Assembly (NCBI GenBank): GCA_018402075.1
Contig: JAGYJP010000001.1
Coordinates: 682,001-746,000, forward strand
Length of the DNA stretch: 64,000 bases
Direction: 5' to 3'
Origin: Candidatus Nanopelagicales bacterium
Lineage (GTDB): Bacteria; Actinomycetota; Actinomycetes; S36-B12
A program made the translations under genes and the position numbers. The number at the start of each line of letters is the position of its first letter. Positions within the stretch are counted from its first letter, which is position 1. The notes beneath the pieces are model-generated. The model made no database searches, was not told the DNA's origin, and saw nothing but the letters and a program-made list of their open reading frames with translations. Shown here piece after piece: positions 55,492-64,000 of the stretch.

Positions 55492-56277
55492 CTAATCTGG
55501 GACGAAAACAGCCCGGGCCCCCAGCCCTACACATGCAGAGAACCATTCAAAGTATTGGGCCACTCCGTCTGGTGTCTGCTGAATATAACCTCGAATTGCT
55601 GAAACATAATTTGTTCGGCCTGTCTCGAACATCCCATTTTCTGGAATTGAGAAATTGGATGGGTCTAACCCACGCGCGGCAAAAACAGTTCGCACTACCG
55701 CGCGGGCAACAAGGCCTGATCCCCAGATAAATGGCCGCAGCCGCATGATCTCCGCGTGTACATAGCCAGCTTCAATAATGGCCGATGCTTGTGTGTTGAC
55801 ACATTGCTTGGACACAGACATCAGCACCGACGGAACAATCGAATAATCAGGGATGGAACCAATGTGTAAAGGATCATCGGAAACATCCACCGATCGAGGG
55901 CGACCAAGTTGATCAGGATCCGAGAATTCCTTTGCCACCAGCAAATGCAGGCCGGTGATCACTTGCAGGGGGGCGGTGAGCCAGGTGTCTGCGAATAATG
56001 GAGCTTGGGCTGTAGCGGCAAGGGTTGCGGACAGCACTTTCCCCATGGGGGAATCTTCAACCCCCGGGAGATCTGCTCCCTCGAGTGCCGCGGAGTCCAT
56101 GGCGCCTCGCGAAATTGATGCCTGTGCAACAGCATTGGCGTTAGCGCGAACATCACGCCGCCACAGCAATGCATCGATGTCTTCGCGTGCGGCCAAGGTT
56201 GCGCGTGTGACGCGTTCAAGATCAGTGAGGTCTCCCAGGGTAAATTCGGATCGGATGCCACCACCGGATTCGACCAT
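55492..56277 (-). CDS. Fic-fold-like protein with degenerate motif (Rv3662c-like position)
   Basis: 261 aa. The middle-to-late part resembles Fic/Doc proteins, but the active-site motif HPFx(D/E)GNGRxxR is seen as RPFIWGSGLVARAVVR. The catalytic His is Arg and the GNGR anion hole is GSGL. AMPylation is therefore unlikely. The N-terminus is helical (LERVTRATLAAREDIDALLW). It lies convergent to the HAD gene and divergent from acs, like the uncharacterised gene at this place in mycobacteria. Confidence 0.7.
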   Translation of the reverse strand: MVESGGGIRSEFTLGDLTDLERVTRATLAAREDIDALLWRRDVRANANAVAQASISRGAMDSAALEGADLPGVEDSPMGKVLSATLAATAQAPLFADTWLTAPLQVITGLHLLVAKEFSDPDQLGRPRSVDVSDDPLHIGSIPDYSIVPSVLMSVSKQCVNTQASAIIEAGYVHAEIMRLRPFIWGSGLVARAVVRTVFAARGLDPSNFSIPENGMFETGRTNYVSAIRGYIQQTPDGVAQYFEWFSACVGLGARAVFVPD

Positions 56278-56465
56278 GGGTCAACGGTATCGAGTCAAAA
56301 CCTGGCACCGAGGTCGACCACACGGATTGCACAAGAGTGGGCAGCAAAGTATGTCAATACGCAGATTCCTCGCGGGTCAATTCTCCAATCAACTGACATT
56401 GGGGCCCGGTTTTGGTTAGGTGGGACTTTCGCACACACATGCAACACTCGAGGAGGAACGGCACC

Positions 56466-58427
56466 ATGCCGGAAGACACCAACGCGACCCTGTCGAACCT
56501 GTTACAGGAGGATCGCCAATTCCCACCCAGTCCGGCTTTTGCAGCGCAAGCTAATGGCAAAGCAAGTCTTTATGATCAGGCCGAAAATGATCGACTGGGG
56601 TTCTGGGCGGAGCAAGCGCGCGATCTCGATTGGGATACCGACTTCACCGAGGTGCTGGACTGGACTAATGCCCCTTTTGCACGGTGGTTCGTGGGTGGGA
56701 AACTCAATGTTGCCTACAACTGCGTTGACCGACACGTTCATGCTGGATTTGGCGATCAGGTTGCCATCCGATTCGAAGGTGAACCTGGTGACCGTCGCGA
56801 TATCACCTACAAGGAACTCATGGCTGAGGTCAGCCAGGCGGCGAATGCGCTCACTGAGTTAGGGGTTGTTGCCGGCGATCGCGTTGCCATTTATCTGCCC
56901 ATGATTCCTGAGGCGATTATTGCCATGCTCGCATGTGCTCGCATCGGTGCAATTCACTCGGTGGTATTTGCTGGATTTAGTGCAGAAGCTTTGCGAAGTC
57001 GCATTGAAGATGCTGATGCAAAACTGGTGATTACGGCCGATGGCCAGAATCGTCGAGGTTCAGCCATGGATCTCAAGAGTGCAGTCGATGAAGCAGTGGA
57101 TGCAAGCCCCGGTGTAGAAAATGTTTTGGTTGTTAAGCGCACCGGAACCGACGTCACTTGGCATGATCGTGACCTCTGGTGGCATGAATTGGTTGGTCGC
57201 CAGTCGACCGAACACACGCCTGAAGCCTTCGATTCGGAAACTCCGTTGTTCATTCTGTATACGTCTGGAACAACAGGTAAGCCAAAAGGTATTTTGCACA
57301 CATCCGGTGGTTACCTAACGCAAGCTGCCTATACCCACAAAATGGTTTTTGATCTCAAGCCTGAAACAGATGTGTATTGGTGCACCGCGGACGTTGGCTG
57401 GGTCACGGGGCACTCTTATATTGTGTACGGCCCACTGGCTAATCGTGTGACCCAAGTTATTTATGAAGGAACACCCGACACCCCGGACAAAGACCGCTGG
57501 TGGGACATTGTTGAAAGACATGGTGTCACCCTGCTCTACACCGCACCCACAGCGATCCGAACATTTATGAAGTGGGGGGATCAATTCCCACAGTCCCATA
57601 ATTTGAGTTCGCTGCGACTCCTTGGCTCCGTGGGTGAACCCATTAACCCAGAGGCATGGATGTGGTACCGCGAAGTGATTGGCGGAAATAACTGTCCAAT
57701 TGTTGACACCTGGTGGCAAACCGAGACCGGTGCCATGATGATTGCGCCTCTTCCCGGCGTCACAGCCTGTAAGCCCGGATCAGCCATGCGGGCGCTACCT
57801 GGAATTGGCATGGCGGTGGTGGATCAGGAAGGAACACCTTTGGGTAATGGCAGTGGTGGCTTTCTGGTCTTGACCCAACCGTGGCCATCAATGTTGCGTG
57901 GGATTTGGGGAGATAACGAACGGTACGTGGAAACCTATTGGTCTCGCTGGCCGCAGTACTACTTTGCCGGCGATGGCGCCAAACTGGACAACGACGGCGC
58001 CATCTGGTTAATGGGTCGCGTGGACGATGTCATGAACGTGTCCGGTCACCGAATATCCACCACCGAAGTGGAATCCGCATTGGTGTCACACCCCGCAGTT
58101 GCAGAGGCGGCGGTCGTCGGTGCAAGTGACCCCACCACAGGGCAGGGAATTGTGGCCTTTGTCATTCTTCGTGGTGGAGTGGAAAACGCCGGCGAACTAA
58201 TCAAGGAACTGCGCAATCACGTGGCACGTGAAATTGGGCCGATTGCAAAGCCCCGCCAAATCATGATTGTTGCCGAACTACCCAAAACTCGTTCCGGAAA
58301 GATTCTGCGGCGTCTACTACAAGATGTTGCGGAGCATCGCGATGTCGGAGACTCAACCACATTGGCCGATCCCGCAGTCATGAAACTGATTTCAGAGGGG
58401 CTTGCGTCTTCCTCCAGCGACGATTAG
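56466..58427 (+). CDS. acs: Acetate-CoA ligase (acetyl-CoA synthetase)
   Basis: 653 aa. It shows the AMP-binding signature YTSGTTGKPKGILHTSGGYL, the WWQTETG motif, the hinge region GRVDDVMNVSGHR and the C-terminal catalytic lysine in PKTRSGKILRR, a site acetylated in many bacteria. It converts acetate, ATP and CoA to acetyl-CoA. The start at 56466 is supported by GAGGAGGAA upstream. Confidence 0.96.
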   Translation: MPEDTNATLSNLLQEDRQFPPSPAFAAQANGKASLYDQAENDRLGFWAEQARDLDWDTDFTEVLDWTNAPFARWFVGGKLNVAYNCVDRHVHAGFGDQVAIRFEGEPGDRRDITYKELMAEVSQAANALTELGVVAGDRVAIYLPMIPEAIIAMLACARIGAIHSVVFAGFSAEALRSRIEDADAKLVITADGQNRRGSAMDLKSAVDEAVDASPGVENVLVVKRTGTDVTWHDRDLWWHELVGRQSTEHTPEAFDSETPLFILYTSGTTGKPKGILHTSGGYLTQAAYTHKMVFDLKPETDVYWCTADVGWVTGHSYIVYGPLANRVTQVIYEGTPDTPDKDRWWDIVERHGVTLLYTAPTAIRTFMKWGDQFPQSHNLSSLRLLGSVGEPINPEAWMWYREVIGGNNCPIVDTWWQTETGAMMIAPLPGVTACKPGSAMRALPGIGMAVVDQEGTPLGNGSGGFLVLTQPWPSMLRGIWGDNERYVETYWSRWPQYYFAGDGAKLDNDGAIWLMGRVDDVMNVSGHRISTTEVESALVSHPAVAEAAVVGASDPTTGQGIVAFVILRGGVENAGELIKELRNHVAREIGPIAKPRQIMIVAELPKTRSGKILRRLLQDVAEHRDVGDSTTLADPAVMKLISEGLASSSSDD

Positions 58428-58447
58428 CGGGGGTGAAGCGCAAGGGT

Positions 58448-58459
58448 CTACATATGTAG
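58448..58459. promoter_or_regulatory. 12-bp palindrome before nhaA
   Basis: CTACATATGTAG is a perfect palindrome immediately upstream of the nhaA start. It may be an operator or overlap the -10 region. Its core resembles the palindrome at 28763-28774, but the similarity is short. Confidence 0.4.
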
Positions 58460-58460
58460 A

Positions 58461-59771
58461 GTGTCCGCTATGGCTGCGAATGAAATTCTTTCCCGACCGT
58501 CATTGGGTCAGCGCGGCTGGCTGCTGAGTCAACTTCGCGATGAAACCGTCGGTGGCGGGATCCTACTTTTTGCTGCTGCCATTGCCCTGGTGTGGGCAAA
58601 CTCTCCTTGGGGAGACAGTTACATCAACATGGTTGCTTTCAAGGTCGGACCTGAAGCACTGGGCCTGAACCTTCCTCTCGGGATCTGGGCTGCTGATGCT
58701 CTCCTCGCAATTTTCTTCTTCGTTGTGGGGTTGGAACTTAAACATGAACTAGTTCTCGGATCGCTCTCCAAACCAGCCCAAGCAATCGTCCCCGCCGCGG
58801 CGGCCATCGGTGGCATGGTTGTTCCGGCGCTCGTGTTTGTTGTCGTCAACGCCACCATGGAAGATGGCTCCCTGCGCGGCTGGGGAATTCCCATGGCCAC
58901 CGACATCGCCTTTGCGCTTGCAGTGTTGGCAGTCTTTGGGCGCAGACTCCCTGTTGCTTTACGCGCTTTCCTACTTACCCTCGCAGTGGTCGATGACCTT
59001 GGTGCGATCACCGTCATCGCCGTGTTTTATTCTGATAAATTCTCCGCGATCTGGTTCGGGTTATTCATTCTTACCCTTGTCGCATACTGGCTCCTGCAGA
59101 AGTACCGTGTCACTAGCCCGTGGTTATACATTCCACTTGTCATTGTTGGTTGGTACTTCTGCTACAAAAGTGGTGTCCACGCCACCGTTGCCGGTGTCGC
59201 ATTTGGTTTCCTCACCAGGGTTCGACCCGATCCTGGCGAAAATGAAGCGCCCGCTGATCGCCTGATACACCGTGTCCATCCCATCAGTGCAGGTTTTGCT
59301 GTTCCAGTGTTTGCCCTCATGGCCGCTGGCGTCGATCTTCGATCCGCTGGCATTGTCGATGCACTTTCAAGCCCACTGTCATTAGGCATCATTCTTGGTT
59401 TGGTGGTGGGCAAGCCCGTGGGGATCCTGGCCATGGCCTGGTTTATGGCCCGCTTCACGCGAGCGAGTTTGGCTCCCGGAATTGCCTGGCGAGATATCTT
59501 CGCCGTGGGGCTGCTTGCAGGAGTGGGATTCACCGTGGCGTTGCTGATTACCGAATTGGGTTACGAAGACAATGCAGATCTCCTGAGTTCAGCCAAGATC
59601 GCGGTTCTGGTTGCCTCGGTGATTGCGGCGGCCATTGCGGCTATTGCCCTTCTCTCCCGAGGCAGGGCGTACGCCGCAATCGCAGCAACGGAGGAAGCTG
59701 ATCTCGATAAGGACGGCATTCCCGATATCTATCAGCAGGGGGACGAAAACAACACCCCCCACGAGCGGTAA
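58461..59771 (+). CDS. nhaA: Na+/H+ antiporter NhaA with C-terminal Ca-binding-like extension
   Basis: 436 aa, about 12 membrane helices. The paired catalytic aspartates are in LTLAVVDDLGAITVIAVFY; other NhaA blocks are FFFVVGLELKHELVLGSL and GIPMATDIAFALAVLAVFG. It exports Na+ in exchange for protons. The last ~30 residues include DLDKDGIPDIYQ, a DxDxDGxxD loop like those of EF-hand or thrombospondin-type calcium sites, an unusual addition. The start may be GTG 58461 or ATG 58470. Confidence 0.93.
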   Translation: MSAMAANEILSRPSLGQRGWLLSQLRDETVGGGILLFAAAIALVWANSPWGDSYINMVAFKVGPEALGLNLPLGIWAADALLAIFFFVVGLELKHELVLGSLSKPAQAIVPAAAAIGGMVVPALVFVVVNATMEDGSLRGWGIPMATDIAFALAVLAVFGRRLPVALRAFLLTLAVVDDLGAITVIAVFYSDKFSAIWFGLFILTLVAYWLLQKYRVTSPWLYIPLVIVGWYFCYKSGVHATVAGVAFGFLTRVRPDPGENEAPADRLIHRVHPISAGFAVPVFALMAAGVDLRSAGIVDALSSPLSLGIILGLVVGKPVGILAMAWFMARFTRASLAPGIAWRDIFAVGLLAGVGFTVALLITELGYEDNADLLSSAKIAVLVASVIAAAIAAIALLSRGRAYAAIAATEEADLDKDGIPDIYQQGDENNTPHER

Positions 59772-59794
59772 CCTCGGGCTCTGGAGGGAGCACC

Positions 59795-60244
59795 ATGTCA
59801 GACCTGAATACAAGTAACGCAGCACAACCGAAGCAGCCTAATTACGCTGGTCAAAAGCAGCCAAGCCTCAAGCAGTTGGTTACCCAAACGTTCTCCGACG
59901 GCAAAAAGTTGCTTTCCGCTCAAGTCAATTTGACCACAACAGAACTTCAGCAGTCCGGTAAGACAATCGGTGCAGTATCGGTCATGGCGCTGATTGCGGT
60001 GTCTTTAGTTTCACTCGGATCGATTTTTCTTTTAATCGCCCTGGCGTATGCCCTCGTCGCTATCGGATTACCCATCTGGGCTGGCTTTCTTATTGTGGCT
60101 GGCGTATTAATTCTTGGTGCTGCGATATTTGGTGGCATCGCATACAAGAAAGGCCAACAAATTACCGGTCCGTCTTTGGCCTCAAAAGAATGGAAGCAAA
60201 CATCTGAATCCCTTGCGCAACTCAATGAGCGCAAACCATTTTGA
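59795..60244 (+). CDS. Actinobacterial holin-superfamily III membrane protein (PF07332)
   Basis: 149 aa. A Gln/Pro-rich N-terminus precedes an amphipathic helix (LVTQTFSDGKKLLSAQVNLT) and two strong membrane helices (~64-90 and ~94-118). This is the pattern of PF07332 proteins, which are not phage lysis genes here but a conserved neighbour of nhaA/marP-type loci in Actinobacteria. GGAGGGAGC precedes the ATG. Function unknown. Confidence 0.85.
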   Translation: MSDLNTSNAAQPKQPNYAGQKQPSLKQLVTQTFSDGKKLLSAQVNLTTTELQQSGKTIGAVSVMALIAVSLVSLGSIFLLIALAYALVAIGLPIWAGFLIVAGVLILGAAIFGGIAYKKGQQITGPSLASKEWKQTSESLAQLNERKPF

Positions 60245-60313
60245 TGTTATGAGTTTGATTTGATATGACGAGTTTGATCTTATGATTTTCACATGGCGAG
60301 TGAACACAAATGA

Positions 60314-61249
60314 ATGAATTTATTCGTGCTCACACCTGAGGAAGCTATTCAACAGGCGGGTCCCTGGAAGCATCGCAATATTGCAGCCAACGGCAGTAGA
60401 TTTCATGTTGCCGAATTGGGAAGTGGAACGCCCGTCCTTCTGCTTCATGGGTTTCCCATGTTTTGGTGGACTTGGCGAAATCAATTGCAGTCACTGGCTC
60501 AGGCAGGTTTTCGGGTAATCGCCATGGATCTGCGCGGCTACGGCGGATCTGACCACCCCCCGCAGGGATATGACCCCACAACATTGGCTCGCGATGCCAT
60601 CGGCCTATTGCGCAGCATGGGCGAGACTCAAAGCTTCGTGGCAGGCCACGGGATAGGCGGCGTCGTCGCGTGGACCATGGCGGCCCAATCCCCCGACTCA
60701 GTACTCGGCGTCGTCGCTGAGTGTTCACCTCACCCAAAAGTTTTGCGAGCCACACTTGCCCGCAGTCGAGGACAACGAGCGGCTCTCTCATTTCTACTGC
60801 GAATGCAGTTCCCATTTATTCCTGAGGCGTATTACAGCAAGAATTCTGCAGCTCGGGTTGGTGATTTTTTGCAGAGATATTCACATAACCCTTCGTGGCT
60901 CACGAGTGACAACAGGTTAATTTTTCAATCGGCATACCGCGCATGGCCCACAGCGCACACGGCGATTGAATTCCAACGTTGGGCACTGCGATCGCTATAC
61001 CGTACCGATGGCCGTCGGTATCAAGAATCCATGTCACGCGCCATTGAGTGCCCCGTTCTAGAAATCGTTGGAGAGAAGGACACCATGGTGATTCCGCGGT
61101 ATGCCGATAGCTCCGGAATGGTGAGTGGTCCATATCAACGAGTAGTAGTGCCCACCGGTCACTATCCACATGAGGAAAACCCTCGCGCATTCACCGAGAT
61201 AGTTGCCAAATGGTTACAGCGCATCTCGCGAGCACAGCAGGAAAACTAA
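60314..61249 (+). CDS. Alpha/beta hydrolase, epoxide-hydrolase-like, with altered nucleophile position
   Basis: 311 aa. The fold is clear: the HGFPMFWWTWR oxyanion region, MDLRGYGGSDHP, VGEKDTMVIP with the acid, and TGHYPHEENP with the His. At the nucleophile elbow the sequence is AGHGIGGVVAW, so residue 113, expected Asp (epoxide hydrolase) or Ser (esterase), is Gly. The position matches mycobacterial ephE (Rv3670). It may be catalytically inactive or use another residue. Confidence 0.83.
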   Translation: MNLFVLTPEEAIQQAGPWKHRNIAANGSRFHVAELGSGTPVLLLHGFPMFWWTWRNQLQSLAQAGFRVIAMDLRGYGGSDHPPQGYDPTTLARDAIGLLRSMGETQSFVAGHGIGGVVAWTMAAQSPDSVLGVVAECSPHPKVLRATLARSRGQRAALSFLLRMQFPFIPEAYYSKNSAARVGDFLQRYSHNPSWLTSDNRLIFQSAYRAWPTAHTAIEFQRWALRSLYRTDGRRYQESMSRAIECPVLEIVGEKDTMVIPRYADSSGMVSGPYQRVVVPTGHYPHEENPRAFTEIVAKWLQRISRAQQEN

Positions 61250-61259
61250 GGGAATCGCC

Positions 61260-61640
61260 ATGCACCTGCGGGATCAGTACGGGCGACCACTGCGTGGAGA
61301 AGAAGCCAAGAAATTAAGTTACCCCCAGGTACCTGATCGTGAAATTATTGATGGTCCTGCTGCATGGAATGAGACCATGCAGTATTTCCGCAAAGGACTG
61401 CCATTTCACATGCATGAGGTGTGCGAGCAAAGGTGGCGGTGTGCACCCAGTGCTGAAGTATTGGCGTGGAAAGCACTTTCACAATGGGGAGCGGCACTCA
61501 CACACGAAGCTCGCGGAAATATCACTGGTGCCCGCGCTGTTGCTTTACGCGCACATGACAATCTCTTGAAAGCAGCCCTCATTCCAGATTACGTGGACCA
61601 AGCAATGGTGAAAGTAAGTCTGCAACGGCTATTGGCGTAG
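61260..61640 (+). CDS. DUF309-family protein
   Basis: 126 aa helical protein with the family core LPFHMHEVCEQRWRCAPSAE and WGAALTHEARGNITGARAVA. The conserved His-Glu and Arg/Gly-Asn suggest a binding site, but the role is unknown. The ATG at 61260 has AAGGGA upstream and begins 10 nt after the hydrolase stop, so they are co-transcribed. The 3' end overlaps marP by 12 bp in the opposite direction. Confidence 0.83.
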   Translation: MHLRDQYGRPLRGEEAKKLSYPQVPDREIIDGPAAWNETMQYFRKGLPFHMHEVCEQRWRCAPSAEVLAWKALSQWGAALTHEARGNITGARAVALRAHDNLLKAALIPDYVDQAMVKVSLQRLLA

Positions 61641-62822
61641 CTCACATGACCCGGTGGAGACAGGTCCATCAGATTCAGTCCAATTTTGTGCAATGTTGAG
61701 CGCTGCTTCAAGTTCCGAATTTGTCAATGCATAGCCAATATCGGAGTCAATGCTGGATCCAAAAACAAGTCCAAGAATTCGTCCCTGGTTGTTGACCAGT
61801 GGTCCACCGCTATTCCCGGAGAGAACACTGGCCCGAAATGCATACACTTGTCGCTGTACGCCAATGTCTCCATAAATATTCTCGCCTCGCGCATCAATGA
61901 CTCCACGCACTCGAGCAGGGGCCGCGGTGAGATTCCCACCACCCGGAAAACCCGCAACAATTGCGTCAGAGCCTTTCGGGGCTACTTTGGTTGCAAATGA
62001 ACCAGCCCGCCCGTCAATTGGTTCGGTTATGACAACAGCAATATCCTTTTCAGGATCAAAATATATGACACTACCTGCCCGTGATTGTTCGACATTGGGT
62101 AACCGAACCTGAAGATCGGTAACACCTGCAACAACATGTGCGTTGGTGATCAATGCTCGATCGCTGATATAAAATCCTGAACCACCAACGATCTGATCAC
62201 ATTGCTCGGCGTCTCCGGTGAGTCGCGCGACAAAGTTTTCCACGACGGGGACAACCTCTGCGACGGACTGGTTAGTTGGAGCGGGGACATCGGTACCGAG
62301 TGACTGACCTAATCCGATCACAATGCGTGGAACACCAGTTTGGCCCACTAAATCACTGACATTGGAGAAAACTGATCGCGCAACGTCGGGAACTAGGGAG
62401 TCCATGGTGGTAAGCACACGGGAATTGGACACCTGTTGCGAGACTGCGCTACTTGGAATGAACGCGAGTACGCTTGCAATCACCCACCCCACGAGCGCAA
62501 ATGCCAATACATTAAGAGCTGCACCAGCAAAATTGTCAACGAATCGCACGGGCCGCCAGGTGATGTAATCCCGCAACTTTCGGCCCACTATGGACAAAAG
62601 AAATTGGCCCAAGATCGCACTGGCAAGAACCACCACAGCCAAAGCAATGTAGGTCAGAGCTCCTGCGGGAACGAATTGATTCACCACACCGGGCAGCCAG
62701 ACAAGGGCCGCAATTCCACCGATGAGGAAGCCCGCGAAACTCAGTGCCCCCGCGACAAATCCCTGCCGCCATCCGGCCCAGGCAAAGACAATGAGTGCTC
62801 CAATCAAGATCCAATCAATCAT
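61629..62822 (-). CDS. MarP-type membrane serine protease (CvpA-like domain + trypsin-like domain)
   Basis: 397 aa. Four N-terminal membrane helices form a CvpA-like domain (residues 1-125). The extracytoplasmic trypsin-like domain has the triad His229 (TNAHVVAG), Asp260 (EKDIAVV) and Ser338 (SGNSGGPL). Cys208 and Cys393 correspond in place to the disulfide known from M. tuberculosis MarP (Rv3671c), which maintains acid resistance through cell-wall hydrolase cleavage. The start is ATG 62822, or GTG 62828 overlapping the Nudix stop. Confidence 0.92.
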   Translation of the reverse strand: MIDWILIGALIVFAWAGWRQGFVAGALSFAGFLIGGIAALVWLPGVVNQFVPAGALTYIALAVVVLASAILGQFLLSIVGRKLRDYITWRPVRFVDNFAGAALNVLAFALVGWVIASVLAFIPSSAVSQQVSNSRVLTTMDSLVPDVARSVFSNVSDLVGQTGVPRIVIGLGQSLGTDVPAPTNQSVAEVVPVVENFVARLTGDAEQCDQIVGGSGFYISDRALITNAHVVAGVTDLQVRLPNVEQSRAGSVIYFDPEKDIAVVITEPIDGRAGSFATKVAPKGSDAIVAGFPGGGNLTAAPARVRGVIDARGENIYGDIGVQRQVYAFRASVLSGNSGGPLVNNQGRILGLVFGSSIDSDIGYALTNSELEAALNIAQNWTESDGPVSTGSCELRQ

Positions 62823-62824
62823 GT

Positions 62825-63511
62825 TCACGGTAAATCCGCCCTCGGACCCGCTGCCGGATCCAGTGGGATTACACGTGACTGATCCCACGGTTCCGCCCAA
62901 CCCGTGAGATCCAGCATGGTAGAAATAAGTCCACCGGTAAATCCCCACACGAGTAAATTCGACACGAAGAACCCATTACCCACGTACCCGGAAGGGTGCG
63001 CAACTTTGACTCGATTGGCCGGGTCAACAAAATGATTAATGGGAATTTGATGCACACTGGCAACTTCCCGAGGATCACCCGGAGCCACGACCGTGGGCTG
63101 TGACCAGTAACCAAGGATCGGTGTGACAACGAAGTCACTTACCGGGATCCATAAATCAGGTAGTTGACCAAAAGCCACGACACCGCGTGGGTCAACCCCC
63201 GTCTCTTCATTGGCTTCTCTCAGGGCGGTGTGCACAACATCGGTGTCGGTGGCATCCACCGCACCGCCCGGGAACGCCGGCTGACCCGAATGCTGAGAGG
63301 AATCGTGTGCACGTTCAATCAACAACAGATCCCGATCGGGACCGAAGAGCATCAGTACCGCAGAGTGGCGGCTCTGTGTTTCTGCTTGGGGTAAAAACGG
63401 CGTAATTCGTTGTGCATCAACACCATCTACCGCTTGTACAACGGGGTGCAACCAATCCGGCACCAGTGCACGAGCTGATTCGTGGACTTCTCCAACGGTC
63501 TTCCACTTCAC
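62825..63511 (-). CDS. Nudix hydrolase, CoA-pyrophosphatase type (Rv3672c-like)
   Basis: 228 aa. The NuCoA signature LLIERAHDSSQHSGQPAFPG runs into the Nudix box GGAVDATDTDVVHTALREAN followed by EETGVD; the first acidic residue of the box is Asp rather than Glu. It probably hydrolyses CoA or related nucleotide diphosphates. It overlaps the thioredoxin-like gene by 4 bp and is followed by marP, as in mycobacteria. Confidence 0.88.
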   Translation of the reverse strand: MKWKTVGEVHESARALVPDWLHPVVQAVDGVDAQRITPFLPQAETQSRHSAVLMLFGPDRDLLLIERAHDSSQHSGQPAFPGGAVDATDTDVVHTALREANEETGVDPRGVVAFGQLPDLWIPVSDFVVTPILGYWSQPTVVAPGDPREVASVHQIPINHFVDPANRVKVAHPSGYVGNGFFVSNLLVWGFTGGLISTMLDLTGWAEPWDQSRVIPLDPAAGPRADLP

Positions 63512-64000
63512 CAGGTAATCCCCAGGTACTCCTGCATGAGTGCTGAGAGTTGTTCCTCCCCCTGAATCTGTCCATCCCAGCGACCGACAATGACACCATC
63601 GGCTCTGACAAAGTACGTGACGGGTGGCCCAGGAATAGTGAGGGGTGCGCGAGTGGAGCCGCTGCGATCCTCCACAGATGGAAAAGTTACGCCCATGTCG
63701 GTAAGTAATTGCAGGGCTGATGAACGATCATCTTCAATATTGACTCCAAGGAACCGCACTTGACCGGAAAGATCATTGGCTGCTTGTGCCAAAAGTGGCA
63801 TCTCAGCGATACACGGAGGGCACCAAGACGACCACACGTTCACCACCATGGGAGTGCCTCGGATGGTGGAGAGGTCAACGGCAGATTCTCCGTCAAGACA
63901 ATTCAAGGTCAGGGTAGGAAGCCCGGGGATAGCTGCATCGGGCGCAAACACTCCTTCAGGACACGGATCCAAATTCGCCGCATTGATTAATTGTGGATCC
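63508..64000 (-). CDS. TlpA-like thioredoxin-fold protein, 5' end beyond the window
   Basis: At least 163 codons; the frame is open to the right edge (DPQLINAANLDPCPEGVFAP precedes the fold), so the N-terminal membrane anchor lies outside. It has the redox motif SSWCPPCIAEMP and the cis-proline region GPPVTYFVRADG. Extracytoplasmic TlpA/ResA proteins reduce disulfides, for example in cytochrome c or cell-wall enzymes. It corresponds in position to Rv3673c. Confidence 0.88.
   Translation of the reverse strand, partial: DPQLINAANLDPCPEGVFAPDAAIPGLPTLTLNCLDGESAVDLSTIRGTPMVVNVWSSWCPPCIAEMPLLAQAANDLSGQVRFLGVNIEDDRSSALQLLTDMGVTFPSVEDRSGSTRAPLTIPGPPVTYFVRADGVIVGRWDGQIQGEEQLSALMQEYLGITW

Noticed and set aside
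59795..60244. Phage lysis cassette because of the holin-superfamily match
   Set aside because: No phage genes are nearby, and PF07332 proteins are ordinary chromosomal membrane proteins at this actinobacterial locus.

Overview
The window is chromosomal DNA of an actinobacterium of moderate GC content, roughly low to mid 50s percent by eye. The evidence is the gene order from 37 kb to the right edge: tmk-holB, topA, a DUF1998 helicase, Tad pilus genes, a septum-site (Ssd) ATPase, a SerB-like HAD protein, acs, a PF07332 membrane protein, an epoxide-hydrolase-like protein, a MarP-type protease, a CoA-type Nudix hydrolase and a thioredoxin. This is the arrangement known from Mycobacterium tuberculosis around Rv3644c-Rv3673c. 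A lysine-rich TopA tail, a CsoR copper operon and several apparently leaderless starts also fit Actinobacteria. A small-genome aquatic lineage is plausible but unproven.

Layout. 0-3.3 kb: phosphate uptake operon pstC-pstA-pstB, followed by the 5' end of pstS, with 11-bp direct-repeat PHO-box-like sites before pstC and pstS. 3.4-5.4 kb: molybdate operon (HTH-TOBE regulator, modA, modB) with no modC. 5.5-5.8 kb: a gene-free stretch whose minus strand folds into several GNRA-tetraloop hairpins and ends in a terminator; this is a candidate structured RNA of unknown family. 5.9-13.4 kb: an MFS exporter, a cation/proton antiporter, stress-type small proteins, pheA, and a TetR regulator divergent from a DUF418 protein. 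13.4-18.3 kb and 26.8-30.7 kb: two paralogous modules, each with a large secreted protein carrying Ig-like putative domains, divergent from a response regulator and histidine kinase pair. Between them are a UbiA-type prenyltransferase, a GlcD-type oxidase, a broken CocE hydrolase, trpB2 and the pntAB transhydrogenase.

30.76-34.30 kb is a genomic island in the 3' half of tRNA-Thr(CGT), bounded by a perfect 48-bp direct repeat. It holds a nucleotidyltransferase pair, an IS3-type transposase remnant and a GC-rich ltrA-like gene, with no recognisable integrase. 34.4-39.9 kb: a ParB-like protein, the csoR-copZ-copA copper operon with a palindromic operator, and a secreted TAP-like peptidase. 39.9-64 kb: the conserved replication/Tad/acs/marP block with a K+-independent proton pyrophosphatase.

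Functionally the window covers nutrient uptake (Pst, Mod), ion and proton energetics (antiporters, HppA, PntAB, NhaA), copper homeostasis, envelope sensing with secreted surface proteins, and Tad pilus assembly. The least explained parts are the structured RNA, the twin secreted-protein/two-component modules with their coupled degenerate receiver ORF, and a possible -1 frameshift gene at 18.4 kb.
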